64,000 bases of DNA from Arcuatula senhousia (Eukaryota > Mollusca > Bivalvia > Mytilida > Mytilidae): assembly GCA_963971305.1 (NCBI GenBank), contig OZ020306.1:70343022-70407021 (forward strand). The letters run 5' to 3'. Numbering within the stretch: the stretch's first letter is position 1; the number at the start of each line of letters is the position of its first letter. Positions 12,501-27,500 of this stretch are shown here, in pieces. Position numbers and translations under genes: made by a program. The notes under the pieces were generated by a model. It ran no database searches and was not told where the DNA came from. It saw only the letters and a program-made list of their open reading frames with translations.

Positions 12501-15500
12501 AACAGAATTGAAAACTATTAGTTTCATAGATAACCAAGAATACATGCAATGAAATGTGTAAATTCATTTATTGTTTTTTTAAGCACATTTCAACTTGAAA
12601 TCTCCCCCTATTAATATAAGTTAGAAAAAATAAATGCCTACCTACCTACCCTATTTTTTCAAGTATGAAACAAGAAACACTATTCAAAACTTAATAATTG
12701 AATATCACAAAACATTCAAAAAGACAAAACAAAATATATGTTTGTTTAGGGTTAAATGTTTGACAAAAATAGGGTAGGTAGAAAGGTAGGCAAAATCATT
12801 TTGTTTTTAAGAATAATTTTTTATAGAGCACAATGAGTTGTTTTCAAAATTGCAACATTTTTGTGGCATTTTGCCTTTAAATATCAATAAAATGGGCTAT
12901 GGTGGGAAGAAAAATACAGTAGGCAGGGAAACCTTTAACAGACATACATTTTTGTTTGGCTAATGCATTGGTGCTGCTGGTCATTTTGCAATCAGCCCAA
13001 GATAAAAACTAAAATTCAAATCAAAACCAACTTCGGAAAAAGTCATCATATAACATATGTCCTTGACTGAAGATGCATTTAAAATTATTTCTTCCTGACA
13101 ATAAACAAAGCTTGCAGTCATGTTCAAGCTCTACTTCATATGAAAGGCCTCTTTTTGACTTTAGAATGAAGAACACCAATAAAAGCATTATTATGTTTTA
13201 TTTCAATATTAAATATGATATTTTGTGTCAATTAACTCCATATCACGACACTTTCTTTTCAATACATTTCTTCACTGCTTCATTTTTAAAAAGTCATTGT
13301 TGTTAAACTGTTAACACTTAATTTGTAATTTGTATATGATGTAATACATGTTCATAGAAGAAGGCAAATAAAGGATGAGTGGCAATAAGAACAATTTTGG
13401 CCCAAGATTTAGCGAGAAATTAAAACTGAGCATACAGATGCCTTGAGTTGCTGAAACATTGATAAACTATTAGGCTTAAAGAAAATGATAAGCTTGTGCT
13501 ATATCAGTAAAGCTGCCATGCCAATCAGTTAACTCAAAAAGCTATATATTGATTAAATTGTCCTAATTTCATTGATTTTTGCTGATTTTCACACACTTTT
13601 GGTCCGAAAGAAGGTGGGCGCATCAAAACAACAACTTCATACTTGGCAAAAAAGTGTAAAATGATGAAATTCATCATTTCTGAAAGTTTGGAGTTGTTGT
13701 TTTCATGCGCCCAATGTTTTTTGAAGGAAAATATGTACTGAAACCATTCAAAATTGCAGATTTTCTTTATTTTGTCAAATAAGACCACTAAATATGATGT
13801 CATTATTACGTCACAATGAACGAAAGGAGTATGTTCACAAAGGCCTATAATTGGCCCTGTAATTGGGCTGATTTTTCATTTTCAAGAAATTTAAATAAAT
13901 ACATTGGAAATAACTAACAGAATACCTATATTTAACAAATATAATAGTTTTATAGTGATAAAATTGTACTGTTTCCTTCGATGACACCCTAAATATGAGA
14001 AAAAATGGGAAAATCTTCTTTTTTGTCGATTTTTTACCCCTTTTCACCACTATTATGTCAAAGTCAAAAGTGGCCGCATGCTCTGACCAACATAGATTTT
14101 TGGTTATCAATTTATTACTTAAAAGTGAATATTTTAACCCAAAAACAATTTTGGTCAGAGTATGCGGCCAACATTATATTCATAATTTTTTTACAGAAAA
14201 AGAGGCTAAATATGTCAAAAATGACGATTTTTAAAGAAGTTTACTAACTTTAAAGGTCTCTGTTGTACACGAAAGTAATTAATTCATGCACAATTTATGT
14301 CATTTTATAAAGTATAAAGTCTTATGACCATTCTAGCAGATTTATTTTGTAGCTGTCTCGAATTTGAAATTTAGGGCCGTTTTTGGCCCTTTCCGAACAT
14401 ACTCCTTTGCCTTATTTTATGTGTTTTCTTTTTAACCACATATAAGCTTATATTTTTTATGAATATCATAACATTTGAACCAATTTCATTTTCTTGGGCC
14501 AATTATGGGTCTTAATGCCACTCATCCTTTGATAAAATACTGTGGATTCATCATTATTCGATGGGTGTCAATTTTCATAGTTTTTGTGGATGGCCCTTAC
14601 CCACAAACTTTGATTTCACATGAAAAGGAAATATAACATTGATCTGAATGCTTCAGAATTCCATGACCACAAATTTAAGAATCCATGAACTGATCCTTTT
14701 TCAACAAACCACAAAAATTAGTACCCACGAAAATAAATGCATCCACAGAACATTTGACTTATTGAAGAAAAAAAACAATCAAATTTATTTATATCTGGAA
14801 TAAATATAGTGGCTGTTCCAGGAAAAACAAGGAATCTGTGAGCAGTATCTGTGAGCTACTGCTCACTCAGTATACCCCCCCCTACTCCCAAAATTAATTA
14901 ACTATGTTGTTTAACAGGTCAAGTAGATATCCGACAGACCTAATTTCGATACATGTACTCGTGGAAAAGGACCTCATAAGGAAGCCCCAAAACAAATTTC
15001 AAGTCACTGTGATATGTAGTCGCTGACAGATGGACTGAAGGATGGATGGAAGGACGGATAGAGGTTAACCAGTATACCCTCTCTTCTTCGAAGCCGGGGT
15101 ATAAATATCTGGGGTGAAATATTTTACCACCCCTTATACATTTATTTCTGAAAAAGCTCTAACCTGAATTGCCACGCTCAAGACCTATTACTTTCAAGCT
15201 GGCAATAAAAAGCTACGCCGAGTGCAGTATGATACGACCGCAACAAGTTGAACCCTGTACATTGGAGGCCCATTATGGATAGTCTATTGCTTTGGTCACA
15301 TGCAGCCCATGGTGGACTTACAAAGCTTTTTTACACATGCAACCTATGGTGGACTTTAAAATGCATATTTGACAAATATATATATCTACAATAACATTTA
15401 ATAGAAAAAAAATTATTTCTATATTCATTGACATTTTTGACAGGATTAAGCCACTTTTGGCCCTTTTTTTACAAAACGTTAGGACCACAAACCCCAAATG

Positions 15501-18500
15501 CAATAAAAAGCTTCCTTCAGTGTATATAATTATTATATTTAAACTTCATAACAATTGGCTGGCCCACTACAGCTAAATTTCTTGTGTAAAACCATTTGCC
15601 TTGACCAACTTTTAAAAATGCCCCTTCAACCCCTTATATCTCAAAAACAGTAAGAGATATTGCAAATCTGATTGGAAAATGCAGGCAGGGATTTTCACAA
15701 GGATTCCAATGAAAAAAAGATTTGGAAAATCGGACCACAAATAAAAAAGTTGATTTTTTGGGTGTTGCCCGTCTTTGGCCACCTGTTGCAATGTAACGAT
15801 TCAATATACATCAAAACCATTGACACATTTTGTTGACAGATTTTAATGAGGAATTCAATAAAAAAAAAAAAAATCAAAATCAAATGAATAATAAACATTC
15901 TACAACAGTTTTGTCAATACACCCGTTTTAGCCCCTTTTGGTCCTTTTTCCAAAACGGTAAGGGCCACCAACCCCAAATTCAATAGGAACCTTTCTCTAG
16001 TGGTTACAAACATCATATCAAAATTTCATAACAATTGGTCAATATTTACTCAAGTTATTGCATGGAAACCAAATGTTCCCAGACGACGACGACAACGACA
16101 ATGACGACATTGCCATAACATTATACGATCGCAAAAATTTTGCGAATAATCAAATAAAAATTGACCAAATTTATTTAAAAATTTAAGATGGCAAATTCCT
16201 ACCTTTAAATAAGCTTACCTGTGGGATTCTGAGGAAACAGATACAACACGACTAGGTGCAGATGATATAAGCTGGTCCATCAAAAGTTTTGTTAAATAAA
16301 AATGTGATAGATGATTCACTTGGAATGTCATTTCAAGGTCATTTTCTGTGACTATATATGGGATTCCAAATACTCCTGCATTCAGTATGAGCATGTGCAG
16401 TGGCCTGAAAATACATATTAAAACATTTTATGATTTCAACAGTATTATGACCCCCACTCCATGTTGTGGCAGGATGCAAATACAAAGTATACATATAAAT
16501 TTGAAATTTGTTCTTTATACATTTTTTACTATTGAAAGTTTGCTATGAGTAGGCTCATTGGGCTGCTGAAAAGGCACACTTAAAAACAGGAGGGGATTCA
16601 CATAAGGTTATACATGTTTCTTGTATCCCAAAATGAGGATATTTAAAACTACCGGTATATCGTGTTAAAACTTGAATAGGGATATAAATTATAATTATAC
16701 ACTAATGAAAGTTGTCTTAAGCTTGAGGTCTGCAAGTATGGCCTCTGTTGAGTCTACTCTTTTGAACCCAGTAGAGGCCTAGACCTCCACAATATTGCTC
16801 TATTTTCACATGACAACCATTTTTGGTCCCTTCTGAAGAGCTAGCATACTTTTTAGAACGTCCTTGCAAATGGTGTCAATAGAGAGTCTGGTCCATGAAA
16901 TTTTTGCCTCCGACACGGATTGAACCACAAACCTCAGTGTTAGAAGGCCACTGTGAGTGCTCTCTAAAACTAATGTATGTGATCTTTCATAGCATTGGAA
17001 ATTACGATGTAAAATTCATGTGGTCCATTCCTTTATTTTTAGTTTTTATTCTATTCAATATAATTTTCATCCAAATTTCACTTGCCCTAACAGATTTTTA
17101 TTGGCCAGTACTTATTTCTTATTGCTACCACACACTGATTATTTGGGATTTTAAGAGTGAAACAAATATAAACTATATTTACTAGATTTCAGACAATTAT
17201 TAAATACACCTCATAACCTATTTACAAATTCACACATACATGTATTTAATAGCACAGATGTTGTTATGATCATATTTTTAAATGACACAGTTTTCCTTGA
17301 GTTATAAATAGGTCAACTATCATATTAACAATTGAATACTACATACTGAATGTAACAGGTGGAAAATAAACAAGAGGCTCCATGCACAATGAAAGATCTT
17401 AGTTGGGGACTGATCTCACTTGAAGAGGGGGGGTCTTGTTTTTGTTGTTCTGGTCAGAAAACCTTTTTTTGTGCAGATGTGCAGGGTTAGGAAAAAATGA
17501 ATTCTTAAAGGTGTAGAGGCAAATTATTTTTCTCTCTCAATTATTTGTATTAGTTTTATATAATGGAATTCCTTCTTCAGCATATTTATTCATTAAAACT
17601 TGGCTGCCAAAATATTTTCATCAAAAATCAGATTCATTTTTTTTTTTCAGAAAAAATTAAGCCCAACACCATTTAATGGTTAGTCCCTTAAGTTTGATTA
17701 AGTTTCTCTTAAAATATGATTGTTGCACACATATTCAAGATTAACAATATTTGTAAATTAAAACTGCAAACAATAAAATAACATTTCTGTGGTGGGTCCA
17801 GAGCTTTTGATAGGGTAAAAGGGAGTCCTTTGAGAGGCCTATAAGTGGATCTAGCCAGGCCACTTCAAAATTTTCTATATCACAATCATATACAACTAAT
17901 GAACCATGCCCCCTTGCATCACCTCCAAGTTACTTACCATGCTCTTCTTTTATACTCCTCTGCAAACAGTTTAACACTCTTCAGTGAAGCTAGATCTAAC
18001 TGTAGAACTTCTAACGTTGACATGGGTCTTTCTTCCAGTATTTTTTGTTTACACTGCTTTGCTTTCTCTAGATTTCTACACGCCATGATGACTGTTGCAC
18101 CATGGAAGGCCAAAGATTTGGCTGTCTCAAAACCTGTAAGTTATGAATTGTATAATTAGAGGCTAAAGGAATCTCAAATTCTGTAAATGGCTTTAAATCA
18201 GGCATTCTCAAATCTTGTAAATTGTGAAGTTATGGTGTGATCAACAATAAAAATATGGTATTTTGAACAATTTCATTGGTACATGCATATGGAAGGTAAT
18301 CTCCGCCACCTTCAAAAATTTTATATTTAAAATTCTTATTTTCTGTTTCATTTATTTTATATTCTTTATTTCTTATTTTACATTTTCTCTATTCTATTTT
18401 GACAATTCTATATTTTATATTTCATATTTTATATCTTAAATTACATTTTATTAATTTTGTATTCCTCATCTCTTATTCTATAATTTGTATAATGCCAATG

Positions 18501-21500
18501 CGGGTATTCTGTATTTTACATTTCAATTCTGAAGAGTCATTCAAACAAAATGCATTTATCTTTGTTCCTCTTTCCTTTCTTCATTATTCTTTCGTCTTAT
18601 TTCTAATATTTTAATAAAAAATAATCCATTCTACATTCTATTCGTTCACGCAACCTACAAACATTACTTTTTCTCGCTTTTCTACATTTTGTTTCATTAT
18701 TTGATATATTCATATTGATGCATTGTAACAGGTGGCGGATTTTACGCATTTGTTAAATTTGTTAAATTATGACGACAGATGGCGCTGTTAACATAATAAT
18801 GCTGACACGGATCGAGTTACTGCGTTATGAAACAAAATTGAAACGAAATTTTAATCGACGAGGCACAGTTTGTGATGATATAAGGGACTAATTTATCGGG
18901 AACTATATGTTTATGGGATTGGATGTCCATGCATGGGACCCCTTCCCAACAAAAAGGTATTAGGAGTCTGAGGTGTCTGAGAATCGCTATAAGAGCATAC
19001 CGTTTGTCAAATCTGCCAGGTCAAATTTCAATTGATTATCATGTTGCTTGCCGAAATTTTTCATATCGGCTCAGATCCTAACAGGAAGTAGGAGTCAGAT
19101 AGGTCTTAAGCAGTCAACTTGAGTTAGCATTAAAAATGCCATATTATACCAAATTTGGTTCGTCACATTATGATTTAATGTTCTCTCTCAACATTTATTT
19201 GTACGGATGTTTAATTATTATCGTAAAGTTTCACTTTGGGTTGTTATTACATGTAAGTAAGTTATTATTTCTGGCCCGTCAGGCTTTCCGTATAATGTTC
19301 TGGTGATATTGAAATACTTGCATGTCAGTGTCACACACCCCAGTTGATCTATGGGAAAATCAGAGTTACCTCTTTATAGGTAACTTTTACTGACAAGCCT
19401 CAGATAAATAGTTTGTCAAACCTAATTTTAAAGCTCAGTTTTTTACAAGCAGTGTTACCGTAAGTTCTGTTCGTAGACTCGATCCGCTCTTCCTCCCGTC
19501 CGTCAAACTCTCTGTCTCCAACGCCTTGGTGGATTTTCCAAATATTTCTAAATCATTCTTATATCGATGTACATACATATGCATCTTCTATTTTATAATT
19601 TGATTTTACTCATTGTTGTGGGACCGGGCATTTTTTTTTTTGCAAGCTTTCTTTGTAAGCTGCGACTCGCATTTTTCTAGTAGATTATTAATATTCATCA
19701 CATCTTTTAAGAAATATAAAGAGATCGAAGTTTCATTATTTTCGGACGGTGCAAAATGAATTTTAAAAATAAGTCTTATATGTTATGCAATTAAGGGAAT
19801 TTCGATACAGAAGTTATTAGCGAGTCGGGCAACACCATAATCCGTTGGTTCGATCCATCTCAGGAGTGAAAAACTCATGGACCAATAGTTCGACTCCATC
19901 TCTCTTCTGACACCATTTGCGAGGCTGGTCTCAAGAAACGATTCTAGTTATTCGGAATTATCGAATTATCCCGTGTACATCTATGGGGGAACAATACCTT
20001 CTGTGCCATAAAGACCCCTAAGGTACACTTGAATTAAGACCCCTTTGTATATAGTTCTATATTCTGTGCGGGGCCCTGGTGAAGAATAGGCCCGCAGCAG
20101 AGCCTAGCTTGTCGCAAGAGGCGACTAAGGGTCTTTGGGTTCTTATTACGGGTCAGTGCTCAGCCCACAGGCACCAAGGTGTATACCCTGGCTAGGTAGC
20201 TGAATTAGGTGGCCCTCGTCCGCGAGGGTTGTCAGGTCTATAATTCGAAAACCATGACCGCTGACCATAGTGGGCCAACGTGCGTGGAGAGTGCCACGCT
20301 TTATGCACGTCTACGACCCCTTTGTGGACCGCCAAATAGTGTACCTAAATTTTTTGCCCCTACCCACCTCTCCCCTTTTTCCCGTGGTTCTTCAAATTTG
20401 CCATTTCCTTTAATTGTTTTATATCATCAACATTCTTTATCATTTCATGTTCATTTTTGCCTTACCTTCGAAGCAGAGCGGGACATATATAGGTGTTCTT
20501 TTACCGGCGGCGGTGTCAACTTTTTGGGTAAGGTTTTATGAGCACCTCCATATCTCAAGAACTATAGGTCCAAGATTAATGAAACTCGGTATGCATATGC
20601 CCTAGTAGTAGCTTAGCAAAGTTGCATCCCCATCTTTTGACCTTGATTTTCTTGTTGAGTGACATTGATTATTTTATTGCATATATATATTAGAAATGTT
20701 TAAGTTCTATAAACACCTTTTGATCTGAGAAACTGAAAATCCTATTAACTGCGAAATATAGTGGAAGTAAGAAAGCATTATTGTTTCTGGTGGTACCGGT
20801 AGGCGAGCCATACTTTAGTGTTAACTCTTGTATCATCCTTTCATGTTCATCGCCTTCCACGAAAATAAGAATCCAACGATCTGTTCTTTTTACATTGATT
20901 CCTATGAGCAACACGAACAAACCACGAAATTAAGAATTCAATAAAATGTCCTTGTTGGATAAACTACGAAAATTGATACCCACGAAAATAAATGAATCCA
21001 CAGTAACCTATAATATAGTGTTGCGTGGGCGTAAAACACCAACGCACTCACTGCAGTTCGATAACAGCAGTTTAAATGATAGCCGCTACAAAGGCACACT
21101 CGCAAACTGCAAACTGGAGAGAGATTAATAGAAGCAATAAGCTTGTTTTCCAATCTCAAATATATGATTATATGAATACGTTTAAACTAATCAACTAAGG
21201 CAAGGTCGGTGGTTTCCTCCGGGTACTCCGGTTTCCTCCACCATTAAAACTGACCGCCCTACATGGCCCAGGTGCGTCGATAAAGGGCGTTCAACACCAA
21301 CACACACACGAATCAAATAAGGGTGTGACTGATAAGTTACTCTTTCTCATTCGATCAGTGGGTCGAAATGATTTGACAATCGATGAAGTGAAACACAGAT
21401 TGGTTACATAAATTTACTCATTTAATGAATTTATTACCAACTGGCCCACTCTGGTGCGGAATTCTTGGTCACGTCTAATGATTGGGGGGTTTAGACAGGT

Positions 21501-24500
21501 TGTATTGAGGAAGGAGATTTGAAGCGGGGAGTAACAGGTTGGTGGACTGTAATTTGTCTTGTTACCTCAAATAAAAATTTTGGGGCAGATTTGACAAACG
21601 GTATGCTCTTATAGCGATTTTCAGACACCTCAGACTCCTATTACCCTTTTTGTTGGGAAGGGGTCCCATGCATGGACATCCGATCCCATAAACATATAGC
21701 TCTCAATAAATTAGTCCCTTATATCATCACAAACTTTGCCTCATCGATTGAAATTTCGTTTCAATTTTGTTTCACAACGCAGTAACTCGATCCGTGTCAG
21801 CATTATTATGTTAACAGCGCCATCTGTCGTCATAATTTAACAAATTTAACAAATGCGTAAAATCCGCCACCTGTTACAATGCATCAATATGAATATATCA
21901 ATGTAGAAAAGCGAGAAAAAGTAATGTTTGTAGGTTGCGTGAACGAATAGAATGTAGAATGGATTATTTTTTATTAAAATATTAGAAATAAGACGAAAGA
22001 ATAATGAAGAAAGGAAAGAGGAACAAAGATAAATGCAATTTTGTTTGAATGACTCTTCAGAATTGAAATGTAAAATACAGAATACCCGCATTGGCATTAT
22101 ACAAATTATAGAATAAGAGATGAGGAATACAAAATTAATAAAATGTAATTTAAGGTATAAAATATGAAATATAAAATATAGAATTGTCAAAATAGAATAG
22201 AGAAAATGTAAAATAAGAAATAAAGAATATAAAATAAATGAAACAGAAAATAAGAATTTAAAATATAAAATTTTTGAAGGTGGCGGAGATTACCTTCCAT
22301 ACATGCATGATATGTTTTTTTCACGTATAAACAAACAAGTCACAAAAGATTCATTGAAACTAATGGCCTGTGGCAGGTCCCTTTAAAATAATTTACACAG
22401 TGAAACCTTTCAAAACAAACCTCTTTGGGATGTAATAATTTAATCAGTGTAGTCAGGTGTTCTCTTTATAAGGGGTTAAAAAGCATAGAAATTACAAGAA
22501 GGGACTTGCAAATTTTGGTTTAAAAAGGTTTTACTGTAGTTGTGCTTACAGTTTTTTGTAATTCACCATAAAAGATTTAGAACTCACATCCTTGATATAC
22601 AGTAATTGATCTATTGCATTGTAGCAAATGCAGTAAAACTAGCAATAAAGACCACTTACCTACCCTGGCCTGGGTTTCATAAAACATCTTAACTTGAAAC
22701 TTCGTCAAATTTGTGAATTACCTCAAACTTATATAGAAATTCCTTGAGATATTTGAAGATAAGATATCCTCAGATTTCAGATGTTTTATGAAATCAGGCA
22801 CATGTCCTTTAATTCTAAGTCTTATAAATGAACTGCATTAGAATTTACCTATACCATCGCTGGCCCCTGTAACGATGACATATTTTCCTGATAGATCTCG
22901 CCCATTCAACACCTGCATGGCCGAACTGTTTCCGTCAAACTTCTGTTTGAAATCTGCCTGGGTTGTCTTCAGTGGCTCGGCAAAGGCTAGTCTTGGGTCT
23001 GTGAATGTTGTCTTCTTGTTAATATGACTACAAATGAAAGAAATGTGTACTGTTAGCCAACTGAAATACTATATCAAAGTAACAATTTTACTTTTTTGTT
23101 GTGCCTTTTATGTGTTTTTATTGCATGGTTGATCCTTAGATGGTTCTTTTTTTCAGTGGCATTATTTTTTGTGAAAAAGTTTATACAAGCAATTAACGCA
23201 TTATAGGCACATAAAGCTTATAAAACTAAGATGATGAATGAACATGTCTTTGAAAAATTGATAAGCAAAATAATAAACTTCAATATTCTGTTGTTAAAAC
23301 CAACCTTTTTGCCATTTTCTACAATGTCAATGAAATGGTGTGCATGCACTTTGAAAGTATTAATTGTTTTGGTTGTGGAACCAGTGAATTTGTGGTGTAG
23401 ACATAGCTTCTATACAAATTGGATGGTAATTTCATTGACAACCAAATTTAGAGATTTGAATGGACCAACAAACCATGAAAATTGGCCACCACAAACAATA
23501 ATATTTTCACAGTAATTAACAACTTTCTTACTCTACAAAAACAATGGTACCATCTTCTTCTATGACTCTCTCCCATCCATAAGGTAACTCTAAAAATACA
23601 AGAAAACAGAAATATAATGTTGGACTTGATGTACATGATACTATTTAGAATTAGCGTCACTAATGTCCATGGTATAGTGATCTTATACACATATATAAAA
23701 TATTTTCATATCATTATAAGTAACTAAGATAAATGAGGGAGCAGATGTGATCTAATGAATAGAGAATAATGGCCAAAATAATTGACAGGTAAAGAATAAT
23801 GCATTAAGAAATGAGAATAGAGAATTATGACCCTTAAAGTATATAAGAGAAATGAGAAAAAGGCTAAAAAATTAAAGTAATAGAGAATACAGGACAAGAA
23901 AAATAAAGAAAAATTGAGGACATCCTTATCCATACCCTCGGTAATTGTTTTATTGTTGCAAGGATATATGTTAAATTATACACATCATATTTTTATACTA
24001 GAGCAAAGAGCAGCCACCACTAGTCAAATTTAAGGCTGCTGGCTGTTTTCCAGTGTGGATTTTTAGATTTTGGCTTTTTATGTACATTGTGTGACAAGTA
24101 CACTTATTCACAACTCAATATCTTCTGTGATGTTTAATGTTATACTAATTAATATTAAAGAATAATTTTCCAGATTGAAAAATGTTCCTTGCTTTTCAGA
24201 AATGTCTGGTGTCTATAAGAAATGGGTCATATTTATTTATGAAGTAGCTGTCATCCTAAAAATCATAAATTTGTTAACTAGAGGCTCCCAGGAGCCTGAA
24301 TCGCTCACCTGATCTCTTATGCCAAAGTTTGAATAAATTTCAATAAACTTTCAACTATACAAAGTTGCAAATCATCCCTTCAGTGGTTTCAGAGAAGATT
24401 TTTGGAAATCAGTTTAAATTAATAGAAAAAACAGTTAAAGGGCAATAACTCCTGTAAGGACCTTATGATGCTGAACAAGAAAAGTTGCTTCGGATTTTCT

Positions 24501-27500
24501 CTATCTCTTATACTTTTTGAGTTATAAGCCAAAAGCAATGGTCTGACCCCCCTGTTCTATTTTTAGCAATAGCGGCCATGTTGGTTGGTTGACGTGTATA
24601 TAATTCACAAACTTGGTAGAGGACATCCTAAAGATCAAGTGTACCAAGTTTCAAAGCAATCCCTTCAGAGAAGAAGATTTTTGAAAATCAGTTAAAATTA
24701 ATGGAAAAAACAGTTAAAGGGGAATAACTCTTAAATGGCTGATCTGACCATTTTGACCCTGAAATCATTTTTGTAGATCCCAATGAGCTTAACAATTCTG
24801 CAATGCTAACTTTTCCTCTAGCTCCAACGGTTTTCAAGATATTGTCCAAAAACTGCAAAAATGGTCAATTTTGACAATTAAAGGGCAATAACTCCTATAA
24901 GGAGTCGTTTAACAACTTCGACTCAATGGAGAGATTTGTAGAGCTTTTGATGCTGAACATGGATGGTTGCTTCGGATTTTCTCTATCTCTTATACTTTTC
25001 GAGTTATAAGCCAAAAACAATGGTCTGAACCCCCTGTTCTATTTTTAGCAAAGGCGGCCATGTTGGTTGGTCGACGTGTGTACAATTCACAAACTTGGTA
25101 GAGGACATCCTAAAGATCAAGTATACCAAGTATCAATGCAATCCCTTCAGTGGTTTCAGAGAAGAAGATTTTTGAAAATCAGTTAAAATTAATGGAAAAA
25201 ACAGTTAAAGGGGAATAACTCTTAAATGGCTGATCTAACAATTTTGACCCTAAAATAATTTTTGTAGATCTCAATGAGCTTAACAATTCTGCAATGCTAA
25301 CTTTTCCTCTAGCTCCAACGGTTTTCAAGATATTGTCCAAAAACTGCAAAAATGGTCAATTCTGACGATGAAAGGGCAATAACTCCTATAAGGAGTCATT
25401 TCACAACTTCGACTCAATGGAGAGATTTGTAGAGCTTTTGATGCTGAACATGGAAGGTTGCTTCAGATTTTCTCTATCTCTTTAACTTTTCAAGTTATAA
25501 GCCAAAAACAATGGTCGGACCCCCCTGTTCTATTTTTAGCAACGGCGGCCATGTTGGTTGGTCGACGTTTAAATAATTCAAAAACTTGGTAGAGGACATC
25601 CTAAAGATCAAGTATACCAAGTTTCAATGCAATCCCTTCAGTGGTTTCAGAGAAGAAGATCTTTGAAGAAAAGTTAACGACGGACAGACGACGGACGCCT
25701 AACGATGACAATAGCTCACATGACCCTTTGGGTCAGGTGAGCTAAATATCAAATTTATTTCTATATTTGTCTTGTACTTAAAAAGGAAATTTACAGTTTA
25801 ATTTATTATGGAATATATTGCTTTTTTGTTTTTCACAAATTATCTCCCTTTCAAATGTTTTTTTTTTCTTTTATGTAAATTTACATTTTAAGTAAACTTT
25901 ATCTTTAAAGGATAATGTGTTTTACATTCATTACATATGACAGGTAACCATTTAGAACTGGAAACCATGCTCAAACCCTTGGGTTATTTAGACCACAAAT
26001 CACCTCCAATATGATTCTTTGAAAGATGGGTCTTTAAGAAATTTATGATCATTTGCCCTTTGACCTTTGGGGTTATACCTCCTTTGACATATTTTTCTTT
26101 GCCAGTGACTGGATGTTTCCATTGGGTCTGTTTGTGTTCATGACTAAAAGTAGAGAAAGAAAACAAAAACATTTCAATTAAGATGTATGATTGAGAACAG
26201 TGAGTGTACCTGGAGAAATTTTTCTTTCTGGAAAATGTAAGTAAGTGTTTGGGTTTTATCTACTTTTTGACACACACAGGCCAACCAGTGTGGTCAGTTT
26301 TAATGGGGGAAGGACATTAAAGTACTCAAGACAAAATCACCAACCATGAGCAGGTAACTTAAAGCCCTAATTTCATACAAAACATTCCATGCAGGACTTG
26401 AGCACTTGAAGAGGTTTTTAGGAAAAGAAATTTTCCTTCAAATGAATAATTCAATGAACTTTGATGTTGGTGTCAGATTGAAATTTTCAGTCGTAAAGTT
26501 TTACTAATCACAAGGGCTTAGGTATATACCATTGACTAAAATATACATGCATTCAAGCTTCTTTGTATTCACTGACTTTAAAAGAAATAAAAACTACAAA
26601 AAATCAATAACAAGAGTTGACACTAAAGTATGTTTCGCCTGTCGGCACCATCACAGAACTCATTGAAGGTCTAGCTGGGCCTTCAGAAAAGTTAAGGTCA
26701 AAGTTATGTGACAGGTGACAGAATTCTATTTAACAATCACAAAAATGTCTGAAGTGTGTTCTAGATACCTTAGTTATTGAGAAACAATGAAAAAAGACCA
26801 ACATTCACTAAGTCATTCAACCATGAAAATGGGGTCAACATTACTTGTTGATGTCAGTTGTGTATACCATAATCCCAAAATATCAGATGCCTAGCTATAT
26901 TATACTTTTCAATTAACTCATTTTCCATCCAAAAATCATCTAAGTTCACAAAGTCACTGAACCGTGAAAATGGGGTCAGGGTCACACAACATGGTGTCTG
27001 TTGTGAGGACCAAAACCCCAAATGTCTGTATACCAAATATCAGATGCCTAGCTATTATACTTTAAACAAAAAGTCCACAGAGTCACTGAACCATGAATGT
27101 TGTGTCAAGGTCAGAGGACATGGTGTCAGTTGCATAGACCATAGATCCAGGTGTCTCTATACCAGATATCAGATACCTAGCTTTTATACTTTTTACATTC
27201 ATTTTCCACAAAAGTCTTAAAAAGGTTTTTTTTTTGCCCGAAAAAAACATCTAAGTTCACAGAGTTGCTGAACCATTTTATTGGGGTCAGGGTCAAATGG
27301 CATGGTACCAGTTGCGTAAACCATAACCCCAACTGTCTGTATACCAAATATCAGATGCCTGGCTATTATACCTTTCACTTAATATATTTTTCACAAAAGT
27401 CTTACAAAGTGGTATTTTTGCCCCCCAAAAAAATCTAAGTTCACAGAGTCACTGAACCATGAAATTGAGGTCAGGGTCAATCAGCATGGTACCAGTTGCG

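Noticed and set aside
13995..14247. Overlapping frames on both strands in the nested inverted repeats
   Set aside because: They follow the symmetric repeat structure and low-complexity composition; no family resemblance.
20209..20605. 110-codon frame in the centre of the 4-kb element as a transposase
   Set aside because: No catalytic motif or family resemblance; it sits in a GC-richer block but looks non-coding.
18399..22190. Two mirror open frames (18399-18614 plus, 21846-22190 minus) as a conserved gene pair
   Set aside because: They are the same TTTTAT-rich terminal inverted repeat read from both ends; composition is all F, I, L, Y.
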